Numbered from the stretch's first letter, positions 20,411-29,404 are shown. The stretch: 53,248 bases of DNA from a virus (IMGVR_UViG_3300049489_000151:1-53248), one strand, 5' to 3'. Translations and numbers: made by a program. Notes: generated by a model from the letters alone, not told the origin.

Positions 20411-21751
20411 ATGGTTGCCACCAAGTCACTCAACGCAGGAACTCCCGTCACGGTCTCGGCCGGTCCCCTGGAGGGGGCGACGGGGTTCGTCGTCAACCCG
20501 ATCGCCGTACCAGACGGTGAGATCAATGCACGAAAGGTTCTCGTGAACCTGGATGGGGACGACGTGTACATTCTCCCCCGCATGCTGGACTTCGACTTCG
20601 CCCAGAAGTCAGATGCTCCTGTCACGGTGGCGCAGGTCGCCGCCAAGGTTTCCCACCACCGTTCACAAGAGGAGAGCACCATGATCACCGACCCCATGGA
20701 CCCAGCACTCGACCAGTTCCGACCCAACTCCAACATCGTTCGTGAGTACGTCTCTCGCATCGTGTGCAAGGGGGACAACTTCAAGGGCTACCGTGACACC
20801 GACTACTTCCTCCACCTGAGGGACATGCGGGACAGCAACGGCTACAGCCCGAACATCGCCCTGGTGGGGGACACTCAGTCGGGCAAGACCATGCTGGTCA
20901 ACGTGCTGGCAGTGCTGGCAGCCGAGCGTGACGGACACCCGAAGCCGTACCCCGTGTTCACGATCAACGGCTCGTCTGGTATCTCGTCGTTCGACCTCTA
21001 CGGCATGACCACTGCAGTCCGTGAGGATGGCCAGGAGGTGCTGGTCTGGATGGATGGCATCGTGCACATGGCAGCCGCTTGCGGTGGCATCCTCTACCTG
21101 GACGAGTGGAACGCCGTTCCCCCATCGCAGGCAGTCGCCATCCACCCGCTGCTGGACGATCGTCGCCAGTTCACCAACACCCAGAAGGCGGTCCCCAACG
21201 GTCACGGTGGGTACAACCCGGAAGTGGTCAAGGCCAACACCAACATGTGGGTCATCTCTACGGTGAACCCTGGCTACAAGGGGACGCAGCTGGTCGCAGA
21301 GGCCACCAGCAACCGCTTCCGTTGGGTGCCGTGGAACTACGACCCGAAGACTGAGCGCAAGCTGGTCAAGAGCAAGGGTGTGCTGGGATTCGGCAACGCT
21401 CTTCGTGACCTCTACGCCGGTCACGAGATCACGGTCCCGGTTGGTACCTCGGCGCTCGTCCGGTTCGCTCAGGACGCAGCACACCTCGGTGTGGAGGCTG
21501 CTCTCAGCAACTTCGTGGGTATGTTCCCCCCTCGGGAGCAGAGCGTGGTGCAGGCAGTGTTCACGTCGGACAACTTCGACGTGACGATCGCCAAGGAATA
21601 CCCCAACCCCACGTTCCAGCGCACCGGTGATGAGATCATCGAAGATGCCACCCCCGCAGAGGTGGAGCCGGAGGACAACGACCCCCACGTGTCAGACGTT
21701 GATCAGGCAGTCGAAGACGCTCTCCAGAGCCTCCTCAACGGCAACAGCTGA
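20411..21751 (+). CDS. MoxR/CobS-type AAA+ ATPase
   Basis: The 446-residue ATPase has Walker A GDTQSGKT (about residue 153) and Walker B GILYLDEWN, with the MoxR-type insert. Its partner is the VWA protein immediately downstream. MoxR-VWA pairs act as chaperone-like machines that insert metals or remodel complexes (for example CobS/CobT). The N-terminal 100 residues are a separate beta-rich domain. I start at the ATG at 20411, which has AAGGAG nine bases upstream; an in-frame ATG at 20369 has none. A 16-bp hairpin follows. Confidence 0.9.
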   Translation: MVATKSLNAGTPVTVSAGPLEGATGFVVNPIAVPDGEINARKVLVNLDGDDVYILPRMLDFDFAQKSDAPVTVAQVAAKVSHHRSQEESTMITDPMDPALDQFRPNSNIVREYVSRIVCKGDNFKGYRDTDYFLHLRDMRDSNGYSPNIALVGDTQSGKTMLVNVLAVLAAERDGHPKPYPVFTINGSSGISSFDLYGMTTAVREDGQEVLVWMDGIVHMAAACGGILYLDEWNAVPPSQAVAIHPLLDDRRQFTNTQKAVPNGHGGYNPEVVKANTNMWVISTVNPGYKGTQLVAEATSNRFRWVPWNYDPKTERKLVKSKGVLGFGNALRDLYAGHEITVPVGTSALVRFAQDAAHLGVEAALSNFVGMFPPREQSVVQAVFTSDNFDVTIAKEYPNPTFQRTGDEIIEDATPAEVEPEDNDPHVSDVDQAVEDALQSLLNGNS

Positions 21752-21758
21752 CCACCAT

Positions 21759-21798
21759 GGTGTCACAACAGTACTGGTGACGGTACTGTTGTGACACC
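21759..21798 (+). terminator. Perfect 16-bp hairpin between MoxR and VWA genes
   Basis: GGTGTCACAACAGTAC and its exact complement flank an eight-base loop and are followed by TTTCTC. Its place between two partner genes suggests it tunes their ratio. Confidence 0.75.
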
Positions 21799-21849
21799 TT
21801 TCTCATTCACCCCCTTGACATTCCATTTCAACTAAGGAAGACTGACATC

Positions 21850-23931
21850 ATGGCATCAGGACAGAAGACCTACATCGAAAAGCAAGCAGAGCAAGCCAAC
21901 CGTGAGCGGGCAGCTAAGGCTGCAGCCCTCAAGAAGGCGGCAGACGCCGACGTGCTGCAACGAATCAAGACCGCACGCAACCGTGCTGCGCAGGAACGCA
22001 CTGTCGATTCCGCCAAGATCCAGGAGCGGTTCGCTAGTCGTGCAGTGTCACGCATCGGCAAGGACTTCAACGGTCTCATCAAGAGCCGTCGTATCCACGC
22101 TGCTGGTCGTGACGCCATCCATTGGGGGCGCAAAGGTGCTACACCTTTGGGTCGTGCACGTGTCGAGCTGGAGCGTCACGCTCTTCGCCAGGCCAACGGA
22201 GATACACCGGAGCTGCGTGCGTACACAGACTTCTCGACAGCTTACTGCTTCGTCAACGCTGACAAGGTGCCCAAGTACACGCAGCGTGAGGATGTCAAGC
22301 GATGGGTGGCCCGCATCAGGGGGGCCATGTACCACGAGCTGGGGCACATGCAGTTCTCCATTCCGTCCCGCATGGTCATCGAACGTGCTGACTTCACCCT
22401 GGACGAGGTCAAGGCCATACAGCCTGATCTCAAGCTGATCACTGAGAAGATGGTGACCAACTCGTGGAAGGGCTCCATGAAGGTCATGCACGACAACTTC
22501 GGTGAGGTACACCAGGCATGGAACATGCTTGAGGACCAGCGCATGGAGACGGCGGTTGTGCGTGACTACCCGTACGCCCCCAACTACCTGACCCCTCTGA
22601 TCACCAAGCTGATCATTCTCGACAGCCCCAATAGGGAGCTGAGCTGGACCCTCATCGGGGGTCGTAAGTACCTTCCTGTAGAGATCCGTGACGCCTCTCG
22701 TGACCGCTTCAACGAGTGGTTCGACACCCAGGCCCAAGACGTCAAGGATCTGCTCCACACCGACCCCACGGTGACACCAGCCGACCAGTGGTTGGAGATC
22801 GTGGACTCGTACAAGCAGGCGACCACCTGCGTGGACATGTTCGTCGCCATGTGTGCTGCACAGCTATGGTTGGAGCAGCTCAACCTGCCGTCGAGCGACG
22901 ACTCGCACGACAGCGCTCAGTACGAGCCCATGGACGCAGCGGAGATGGGCCGTCGTGAGAAGGGTGGTGCTACTGCCCCTGGACAGGAGCGTTCCAACGT
23001 GCGAGCTAGCGGCGGAGATGACGATGGAGACGGTGAGGGAGAGGAGGGTGGAGACGGCAAGTCCACCACCTCATCCAAGAGCGCCAGTAACGACAAGGCA
23101 CCGGAGACTTTCGGTACTCTGGAAGAGATCGCTACGGAAGTGCTGGATGACGCCCTGAACGATCTCCCAGCCGACAGCACCATCGGTGAGTCGCTGCGTG
23201 AGGCTGAGGGGGACGGACTGCTCCCCTACGACCGTCAGACAGAGGATCTCCCCAGCGAATGGGTGGACAAGGCCAACACGGTCTCTGTGGGCATTGAGAG
23301 GGCGCTGCAAGCGTTCGTAACCGCCAACGAGCCCATCTGGAAGGCACGCCAGCAGGTCGGTGTTCTTGACCCCCTGGCGTACCGCACACGAGAGACAGGG
23401 GCCATCGATTACCGCAGGTTCTTGGACGACAGTGGTCGTGAGGGTATGGACGTTCACGTGTCCATGCTCTGTGACAACAGCGGTTCGATGGGTGGCAGCA
23501 TGGGGGCGCTCTCCGCAGCGCTCTTGGCCATGGCTACGGCTTGTGAGCGAGTAGGGGCAGGGTACGACATTGTGCTCTGGTCCACCGAGTACTACCGTGT
23601 CGAAGAGCCGACCGTTCCAACGCTGTACCCCCACCTTGGGGGTACGGAAGTGGTGCCAGCCCTTGAGGATCTCAAGAACGCACCCGTTGGGCAGCACGTC
23701 AAGAACCATCTGGTGCTGCTGTTCACGGACGGAGCGTGGTACGATCACCCAGATCTGACCAAGTACCGTGAGAATGACATGCACATCAACCGCAAGTTCG
23801 TCCTTGCTAAGTACGGATCGGCTGGCTCTGCTGACTACGGAGCTGATAAGGTCGTACAGCTAACCGACATCCTTGATTTCCCCCAGCTACTGGAAGCTGG
23901 ACTCAGGGAACTGGCCGGTGGAAGGAACTGA
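21850..23931 (+). CDS. VWA-domain protein with HExxH motif (CobT-like)
   Basis: The 693-residue protein starts with a basic coiled coil. YHELGHMQF (about residue 163) is an HExxH-type zinc-peptidase motif. An acidic linker (about residues 390-410) leads to a C-terminal von Willebrand A domain with the MIDAS motif DNSGSMGGS and a later FTDG. VWA plus MoxR neighbours recall CobT/CobS. The peptidase motif suggests an extra proteolytic or metal role. The strong hairpin upstream may keep its level below that of the ATPase. AAGGAAG precedes the ATG. Confidence 0.85.
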   Translation: MASGQKTYIEKQAEQANRERAAKAAALKKAADADVLQRIKTARNRAAQERTVDSAKIQERFASRAVSRIGKDFNGLIKSRRIHAAGRDAIHWGRKGATPLGRARVELERHALRQANGDTPELRAYTDFSTAYCFVNADKVPKYTQREDVKRWVARIRGAMYHELGHMQFSIPSRMVIERADFTLDEVKAIQPDLKLITEKMVTNSWKGSMKVMHDNFGEVHQAWNMLEDQRMETAVVRDYPYAPNYLTPLITKLIILDSPNRELSWTLIGGRKYLPVEIRDASRDRFNEWFDTQAQDVKDLLHTDPTVTPADQWLEIVDSYKQATTCVDMFVAMCAAQLWLEQLNLPSSDDSHDSAQYEPMDAAEMGRREKGGATAPGQERSNVRASGGDDDGDGEGEEGGDGKSTTSSKSASNDKAPETFGTLEEIATEVLDDALNDLPADSTIGESLREAEGDGLLPYDRQTEDLPSEWVDKANTVSVGIERALQAFVTANEPIWKARQQVGVLDPLAYRTRETGAIDYRRFLDDSGREGMDVHVSMLCDNSGSMGGSMGALSAALLAMATACERVGAGYDIVLWSTEYYRVEEPTVPTLYPHLGGTEVVPALEDLKNAPVGQHVKNHLVLLFTDGAWYDHPDLTKYRENDMHINRKFVLAKYGSAGSADYGADKVVQLTDILDFPQLLEAGLRELAGGRN

Positions 23932-24134
23932 TGGACAACTACTCATACGAATGCCCTAGGTGTGGAACATCAGTGGGGGCCAACGTGGTCCCCATTGGTG
24001 GTCCCCCTACATGTTCAAACTACAGCGGACACCACAGCAAGAAGTCGTTTGACATGGTGTACGTGCCTAGCAAGAGCAAGAAGGAAGAACCCAACCCATA
24101 CCCCAAGAGCAAGAAGAAAGTCATCTACACATGA
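23931..24134 (+). CDS. Small zinc-ribbon protein
   Basis: The 67-residue product has CPRC at residue 9 and a later C and H residues (TCSNYSGHH), then a very basic tail (KSKKEEPNPYPKSKKK). The ATG overlaps the stop of the VWA gene by one base. Probably nucleic-acid binding. Confidence 0.75.
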   Translation: MDNYSYECPRCGTSVGANVVPIGGPPTCSNYSGHHSKKSFDMVYVPSKSKKEEPNPYPKSKKKVIYT

Positions 24135-24523
24135 GAGCACGACCAGAAGAAGTAGCAAACTACATCGACAACATCATGAAAGCAGTGGGGTCAATGCGTC
24201 AAGGGGACGTGCTGAGCCTGGCCATGGAGGTTGCTATCCACTTAGCAACCGACGACCTTCGTCAGCACGTCCAATTGACCCCAACGACGGTCCACGAGCA
24301 GCGGCTGGACTCTCCATCGATCAAAGCCTTGGCTAAGGCTCTTCATGACGTGGGTATCGCTACCCCCGGACTGGGGAGTACCGAGACCCCGCCGTATAGT
24401 GATGAGGACGTAGAGGCCCTCCTGAATGATCTAGGCATCGGATACGACGATGGCCCCATTCCGTACACCACAGTCTTCATGGACGATGATGAAGAGCTGC
24501 ACTTCCCCATGAAGGATGACTGA
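24131..24523 (+). CDS. Hypothetical protein, 130 residues
   Basis: Helical first half (VANYIDNIMKAVGSMRQGDV) and an acidic second half ending DDDEELHFPMKDD. Coupled on both sides (ATGA upstream, TGATG downstream to the WhiB gene). No family recognised. Confidence 0.75.
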   Translation: MRARPEEVANYIDNIMKAVGSMRQGDVLSLAMEVAIHLATDDLRQHVQLTPTTVHEQRLDSPSIKALAKALHDVGIATPGLGSTETPPYSDEDVEALLNDLGIGYDDGPIPYTTVFMDDDEELHFPMKDD

Positions 24524-24864
24524 TGCCCACCATGAGGAAAGAACCGAACCTGGCTGTCACTCTGGTGACAGCGGAGAGGGACTACAAGGTCCCCCCGTGT
24601 AGGAACCCAGTCAAGCCACGAGTAGATCTGCCAGAGCTATTTACTGACCAGGACCCGTCATGGAGAGCAGAAGCAGCGTGCGTTGGGAGCACACTGAACT
24701 TCCTGCCCAACTGGGCGAACACCAGCATGATCAACGCCTGTAAGAAGGTGTGTGCTACCTGTCCAGTTACAGAAGAATGTCTCCAGATGGCTCTGGAGAC
24801 GGAAGACAAGTTCTCTATATGCGGTGGTTACACCTATAAGGAACGGCTGGCTCTCAAGCGCTAA
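24523..24864 (+). CDS. WhiB-family iron-sulfur regulator 1
   Basis: WhiB proteins are actinobacterial [4Fe-4S] regulators that bind the sigma factor. This 113-residue copy has the four cysteines (AAC, then VCATCPVTEEC). The usual G[VI]WGG turn is altered to CGGYTYKERL. The last residues are basic. Phage WhiB proteins can act as dominant inhibitors of host WhiB2. It is the last gene of the rightward operon, and its end overlaps the converging gene by 11 bases. Confidence 0.9.
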   Translation: MPTMRKEPNLAVTLVTAERDYKVPPCRNPVKPRVDLPELFTDQDPSWRAEAACVGSTLNFLPNWANTSMINACKKVCATCPVTEECLQMALETEDKFSICGGYTYKERLALKR

Positions 24865-25057
24865 CCAAAGAGCCCCTGCGCCTCCACGAATGCTTAAACT
24901 CCTCAATGAGACGCAAGTCCCAGATAGGAGTGGCAGCCAAGAGGCACAGGGGCTGGGGGAAGTCTCCTCGTTTGCGTAGCGAGTAGATCTGTTGGGGCGA
25001 GCACCCCAACGCTTCGGCTACTTCGGAGGTCCCTCCGAGACAGTCAGTGGGTATCAT
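24854..25057 (-). CDS. Small helix-turn-helix protein
   Basis: The 67-residue product has EVAEALGCSPQQIYSLRKRG and then FPQPLCLLA...PIWDLRLIEEF, the pattern of MerR/excisionase-type winged helices. I chose the ATG at 25057 over a TTG two codons earlier. It lies between the two WhiB genes at the convergence point, so it probably regulates there. Confidence 0.8.
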   Translation of the reverse strand: MIPTDCLGGTSEVAEALGCSPQQIYSLRKRGDFPQPLCLLAATPIWDLRLIEEFKHSWRRRGSLVSA

Positions 25058-25059
25058 AG

Positions 25060-25422
25060 TCAAGACCTGTATGTCTTTCTGAGTCGTAGGCTTACTGCTT
25101 TGAGGTCTTCCTTGACGTATTGAATGCCCAACGGTGTCCGTGTATTAGGTTCTGGAAGAACTGCCAGGTGTTCAGGGCTAAGTCCAAGCGTGGGCTCCTT
25201 GCGGATTCCCTTGTTCCGTTCACGTGGTGTCCAGCCTCCCCACATGCCGTACTCTTCGTCCCTGCCTTCCTCTGCGCACTCTTCCAAGAGGGGGCAGAGG
25301 AAGCACACGGCCTTGGCAACAGCATAGTAATCGGACTCTTTGCCATCACGCTCATCTGCAAACGGTGGGTACCAGAAGTCTGAGTGGTAGTCCTTGCAGA
25401 GTGCCTTAGCCCTGTCCATCAT
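25060..25422 (-). CDS. WhiB-family iron-sulfur regulator 2
   Basis: This 120-residue WhiB protein is more typical than its neighbour: one cysteine in KALCKDYH, then VCFLCPLLEEC, the turn GMWGGWTPRERN and a basic segment. The C-terminal 50 residues extend beyond the usual WhiB end. The double ATG overlaps the upstream stop. Together with WhiB 1 it suggests the phage rewires host iron-sulfur-dependent transcription. Confidence 0.9.
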   Translation of the reverse strand: MMDRAKALCKDYHSDFWYPPFADERDGKESDYYAVAKAVCFLCPLLEECAEEGRDEEYGMWGGWTPRERNKGIRKEPTLGLSPEHLAVLPEPNTRTPLGIQYVKEDLKAVSLRLRKTYRS

Positions 25423-26000
25423 CCAACCTTCAACTGGAAGTCACGCCAGAGGGAGTGGAACATGCCCTGGAACATGTCTAGGGCTTGGACAGGGGTAAGT
25501 GACCCACCGGGGGACGGTCGCTCAGATCGCTCCATCTTGTAAACGGCGTAGTCAGCCTCCTTGACCAGTGCCCAGTCCTCTTCCCAAGAGCTGTCCACGA
25601 ACAGGTCAAAAGCGTTCATGATGGAGATGTTGAGACTGTCTTCGAAGTCGATGACTGACTCACCACCCTCCTTGAATTGGAGAGTGTGCTTGAGGGGGCG
25701 AGTGATATCACCAATGAACGCTTCTGTAGCATCATGCAACAGACCCATAAGGACTACACGGGTGGACGCCCCCTCCTTTCGAAGCCAGTCTGCTACACGG
25801 ACGCTGTGCTCAGCTACTGAGTAGAAGTTGACGTGCCCCCCGAACCTACAGATGTTGCTCAGTGACTTACCAATGACGTCAATGTCGAACACCCACGTGG
25901 AGGGGTCGAACACGTCGAACGGGGTGTTGTCCCAGATGACGATGGAGGTGTTACCTTTGTTCTTGTCCAGTTCGATAGAGACTGCCTCAGCAGGGCTCAT
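25419..26000 (-). CDS. HD-domain phosphohydrolase (YfbR-like nucleotidase)
   Basis: The 193-residue protein carries H (VAEHSV), HD (LLHDATEAF), and D (IGDITRPLK) in the order seen in YfbR-type 5'-deoxynucleotidases, followed by a later D. These enzymes dephosphorylate dNMPs and help to balance nucleotide pools in phage infection. The start context is ATGA-coupled to the gene upstream. Confidence 0.85.
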   Translation of the reverse strand: MSPAEAVSIELDKNKGNTSIVIWDNTPFDVFDPSTWVFDIDVIGKSLSNICRFGGHVNFYSVAEHSVRVADWLRKEGASTRVVLMGLLHDATEAFIGDITRPLKHTLQFKEGGESVIDFEDSLNISIMNAFDLFVDSSWEEDWALVKEADYAVYKMERSERPSPGGSLTPVQALDMFQGMFHSLWRDFQLKVG

Positions 26001-26434
26001 GACTGATGACCGTTCATGAAGACATCAACACACTCAGCGCCGCAAGCTGCGTACCCAGCGGTGTCAATCCAATGGTCTTCCTTAGTCGGAGACCACGACA
26101 GCCTGCTGATCTTAAGTAGGTTCATCATGATGGCTACGTCCCAGGTGTCGATGAGGTCTTCTAGAGCCCACCTAAGAGACGGGTCTAGGTCATCGATGTT
26201 GCCCCCCATCTTACGGGATAGGACACCCATCAAGTGGGTGTTCCAGTACTTAGCGGTGCGCTTGAAGTCTTCTGTAGGGTCACCGTACGATACGTTACGG
26301 TCCCCATTGACCAAAGAGTCTGCGCTAGTCAGTACCCTCTCTCTGACGTTGTCTCTTTTAGAGACGAGCTTCTGCTCTGCTTGTGCTTCTTTCTTAACAA
26401 GTGTGCTGTAGTCGTTTGCTGCTGACATTACCAT
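25997..26434 (-). CDS. DUF6378-like phage protein
   Basis: The 145-residue product has RERVLTSADSLVNGDRNVSY, then a long helix, IMMNLLKISRLSWSPTKEDH and GYAACGAECVDVF. I know this pattern from a widespread phage family (DUF6378) of unknown function. GGAG lies five bases before the ATG at 26434. The neighbouring HD enzyme may indicate a nucleotide-related role. Confidence 0.78.
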   Translation of the reverse strand: MVMSAANDYSTLVKKEAQAEQKLVSKRDNVRERVLTSADSLVNGDRNVSYGDPTEDFKRTAKYWNTHLMGVLSRKMGGNIDDLDPSLRWALEDLIDTWDVAIMMNLLKISRLSWSPTKEDHWIDTAGYAACGAECVDVFMNGHQS

Positions 26435-27909
26435 TACTTCTCCTCTACTACTTCGGCATCAACAATGTCACTAGTCATAGATGACATAATCTCAGCTGCC
26501 GAGTTGCTACTGATGGGTTGCGATAGTTCACGTGCCTTTTCTCCAGCACCCTTACCAAAGATACGGGAGAGTACACCTGCACTACCTCTTGCTTCCATCT
26601 CCACACGTAGAACATCACGTGTATCGGAGATGTCTTTGAATCGTCCAATCATATTGATAAGGCGATCCATTTCCTTGGAAAGCTGAGGGTCCATGCCCTG
26701 TCCTTCCAGTTCTTCCGCAAACGCAGCGAACATGACTCTGCTGCTTTGCATCTCTAACATGGCACGAATGAGCGCCATGAGCTGATCCTTGGTCTTGAGT
26801 TCCACGGGGATCTCGTACGCACATTCTGCTCCCCCCCTCATTGCAGGGCAACGGGGGGCAAGGTAGCAATTATCACAGTTACGCAGTTTGCCACCCTTGT
26901 AGACGACATTGGTGGACCTCTTTGGGTCCACTTCTATGCCGTCATCAGGGTTTTCAGGGTGGGTGTCCCCCTTTGTGACTACCTGTTCGATACCTATAAC
27001 CGGTAGCAATCGAACCTCATCAGAATTGCGAGGCTCAGGGGTGGTGATAGCAATAGCTGCACTACTGTTTTGAGAGTTAGAGCTTCTAGCCGTATTGTCA
27101 AGGTAGTTGCTACCTTGAGCCTCTGACGGCACTTCTTGCTCGTCGTCTAGGTACGAATCTGGCGCTTGCTGAGGGTCATAGGCAGTCTCTGGTGATGTTC
27201 CGTAGTTGCTCATTTCCCATTCAAGCCAAGAGCGGATAGCCAGTTTTGACACTTCATCGATGTTGTCTTCCATGACCTCATCGTAATCAACACCCATGCG
27301 AGCAATAGCTGCTCTGTTAGAGCGTCTAGCGCTCTCTTTCTGTTGCGCTGGGTACCTTCGAAGGCCGTGCCCATCCCATATCTGGGTCTCTCCGTAGCGG
27401 ACGACAGATGTCCATGATGAGACGATAACGATGTCCCAATCCACAGCTTCGATCATGTCAGTCTTACTGGTTAGCCCTATAAGGGTGCTGCCCCAGCGCT
27501 GCTGTAGCTGCTTAATACGTGGGATAGTTGTCTTGTTTAATGCCTTGTCTGATATGGCGACACGGCCCACCTTTTCACATAAATAAGCGAGCCGTTCTAG
27601 GTCTTCTCCGTCGTTCCAGACTGGTACGTACTTCTCACCGATCCAGTCGCCGTTGTATCCGGGCATACCAATGATCAGCTCTAGGCTATCAAGATGCTCA
27701 CGAACGAACGTGTCGAACCTATCAGTGTCTTCGTCAGTCTCTGACGTGTACAAGTACAGTAGAGCATCTTGGAACTTCTCTTTGAGATCCAACTCTTTAC
27801 GCTTAGGAATGGATAGCTGCGTCAGGTTGACACCAATACGTCGTACACCGTTCGACAACAGAACTGAGCGATAAGAGCCTCGTTCTCCTCCACTCAACAC
27901 AATCCTCAT
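26434..27909 (-). CDS. Large unrecognised protein with cysteine cluster
   Basis: The 491-residue protein starts MRIVLSGGERGSYRSVLLSN and its first 200 residues look like an alpha/beta fold of the TIM-barrel kind. A disordered serine/glutamine-rich linker follows. Then comes a cysteine cluster (CDNCYLAPRCPAMRGGAEC) that could bind zinc or iron-sulfur, and a helical C-terminus. I cannot assign a function. Its size and position between nucleotide enzymes make it worth a structure prediction. The start is fixed by an ATGA overlap. Confidence 0.8.
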   Translation of the reverse strand: MRIVLSGGERGSYRSVLLSNGVRRIGVNLTQLSIPKRKELDLKEKFQDALLYLYTSETDEDTDRFDTFVREHLDSLELIIGMPGYNGDWIGEKYVPVWNDGEDLERLAYLCEKVGRVAISDKALNKTTIPRIKQLQQRWGSTLIGLTSKTDMIEAVDWDIVIVSSWTSVVRYGETQIWDGHGLRRYPAQQKESARRSNRAAIARMGVDYDEVMEDNIDEVSKLAIRSWLEWEMSNYGTSPETAYDPQQAPDSYLDDEQEVPSEAQGSNYLDNTARSSNSQNSSAAIAITTPEPRNSDEVRLLPVIGIEQVVTKGDTHPENPDDGIEVDPKRSTNVVYKGGKLRNCDNCYLAPRCPAMRGGAECAYEIPVELKTKDQLMALIRAMLEMQSSRVMFAAFAEELEGQGMDPQLSKEMDRLINMIGRFKDISDTRDVLRVEMEARGSAGVLSRIFGKGAGEKARELSQPISSNSAAEIMSSMTSDIVDAEVVEEK

Positions 27910-28394
27910 GACAGCGGCTGCTCCATCTCATTCCACGTCTTACGGTTGCGTAGCTCATCCTGGCGCTCGATCTCTGATACCAGCTCTCCCCATGGTTGGA
28001 TGTCACGGGGGGCGACCCACTCGGGGCGAATGATGTACGGATTAGCCACCATAAGCGTCGGAATGCCCTTCTCCAGCGTCCTAGCACATGTCCTTGGATC
28101 ATTGTCCACGTACCAGTTTGTGCGCCCCAGAGAGGCACTGAGCTGGTGTACACGATCAGCTTTGAGTACTGGGTCCTTGGTGTCCAAGATCTCGTACTGG
28201 AAGGCCTTGAAGCCCTCACGAATCAGCCACGTCTCAAGATGCTCAGGCTTGTCTGCCTCATCCACGATAAGGAAGAGGCGCCCCATTAGCTCACGGTGGA
28301 ACATAGTCCACAGGGCTCGCCCCTCTGGGTCTGGGATACGGTGGGCTACGGTGTCAGCCGGTCGGGCGATTACGTTGAAGTTGAAGAACATCAT
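27906..28394 (-). CDS. Possible HAD-like protein
   Basis: The 162-residue product has LFLIVDEADKP, a helix-rich cap, KADRVHQL and WYVDNDPRTCARTLEKGIPT followed by MVANPYI. The order of an aspartate-bearing strand, a lysine and a second DND strand recalls HAD phosphatases, but the first catalytic motif is atypical (DEAD). ATGA overlaps both neighbours. Confidence 0.65.
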   Translation of the reverse strand: MMFFNFNVIARPADTVAHRIPDPEGRALWTMFHRELMGRLFLIVDEADKPEHLETWLIREGFKAFQYEILDTKDPVLKADRVHQLSASLGRTNWYVDNDPRTCARTLEKGIPTLMVANPYIIRPEWVAPRDIQPWGELVSEIERQDELRNRKTWNEMEQPLS

Positions 28395-28645
28395 TAGTCA
28401 GTCACCAGCTTCGCCCAGGCCCCCCTAGTGGACATATAAAGCTCCTCTGAGCAGCGCCAGCATGGCCCATGGTGGTCGTTGACCTGCATACACCACACGT
28501 CATTGTGATTACTGTTAGCGCAAGCATGGGCGTCTACGAGCACATAGCTGCCACGTAGCTCCAAAGGCTCAGTGAGCTTGACCAGCTTTCCTCTTACTAC
28601 CGATTGAAAGCTGGGGCAGACTACATCGGGCAGATCGTAGATCAC
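28394..28645 (-). CDS. Hypothetical protein, 83 residues
   Basis: Starts at a GTG overlapping the upstream stop. The product has several cysteines and histidines late in the sequence (HACANSNHNDVWCMQVNDHH, then CWRC), so it may bind zinc. An apparent longer frame into the upstream gene is a shadow. No family recognised. Confidence 0.7.
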   Translation of the reverse strand: MIYDLPDVVCPSFQSVVRGKLVKLTEPLELRGSYVLVDAHACANSNHNDVWCMQVNDHHGPCWRCSEELYMSTRGAWAKLVTD

Positions 28646-29109
28646 TTGTACAGCCCAGCCTCCATACGCATGACTGTAGCTACGTGTGTAGCCACCGGGC
28701 AGAAGTAGCAAAGGTATTGCTTGTCCTCCTTAGCCTTGCCGACAGTCACACCAATAGCACGGTTGTCCTGGCACCAGTCGATACAGCCCCCCTTGGGACG
28801 ACCATGAAGGTTGAAGCAGCGCATGGCGTCTTCCTTGTAGTTCTCACGGTTATCACGCAGAAAGCGCTCTAGCTCGTCGTCGTGGACAGCCTTAGCAAGC
28901 TGGTCGGGATCGATGAGGTCTAGCTCCCTGTCAGGGATATCAGCGAGGATAGAGGGGTGAAGGTTGGGGTCGCTACCGTACCTACGTAGGTGAGCGTCCA
29001 CAGCATCCTGCAGCGCGTAGTCGTACTTAGCCTCTAGATCAGCGTCCCGGTTATAGTCGGGAAGACGATCGACGGTCTTACAGCGGTTGCATATCAAAAG
29101 TCTAGCCAT
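28642..29109 (-). CDS. Zinc-finger protein, 155 residues
   Basis: CNRC at residue 7 and, at the other end, CFNLHGRPKGGCIDWC and CYFC make it likely to bind one or two metals. The centre is acidic and helical. AGGAG lies six bases before the ATG. Function unknown. Confidence 0.75.
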   Translation of the reverse strand: MARLLICNRCKTVDRLPDYNRDADLEAKYDYALQDAVDAHLRRYGSDPNLHPSILADIPDRELDLIDPDQLAKAVHDDELERFLRDNRENYKEDAMRCFNLHGRPKGGCIDWCQDNRAIGVTVGKAKEDKQYLCYFCPVATHVATVMRMEAGLYK

Positions 29110-29137
29110 ATGGTGCTCCTAGTGTGTTTGCGGGTAT

Positions 29138-29368
29138 TCAGTATGCTCGCTGGCCTGAACGCTTGACCCCGTTGAGGTTGTACACCCTGCTAGACACCTC
29201 AGGAACATAGCCGTCACCATCATAGTTACCGTGCTGTTCGTTGTTCCAGTACTGGGCGTCTGGCACCTCGGGGGCACCTCCACGATCGGGGGTGCGCTTA
29301 ATGACAATGCCGTCCGTAAGACCTTCCTTGAGGTCTACGTTCAATGAGCGTGATTCGTTAACAGCCAT
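29138..29368 (-). CDS. Hypothetical protein, 76 residues
   Basis: Polar protein with a short strand-rich start (SRSLNVDLKEGLTDGIVI) and a disordered, aspartate/glycine/tyrosine-rich remainder. AGGATATACAC precedes the ATG. It is the last member of a group of disordered or ParB-like proteins encoded from 33217 leftward. Confidence 0.7.
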   Translation of the reverse strand: MAVNESRSLNVDLKEGLTDGIVIKRTPDRGGAPEVPDAQYWNNEQHGNYDGDGYVPEVSSRVYNLNGVKRSGQRAY

Positions 29369-29404
29369 GTGTATATCCTACCATTCTAGAGGTTTGTGGG
29401 GGCG

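Noticed and set aside
24854-24864. A frameshift joining the converging genes
   Set aside because: The overlap is between opposite strands; both stop codons are clean and both products are complete.
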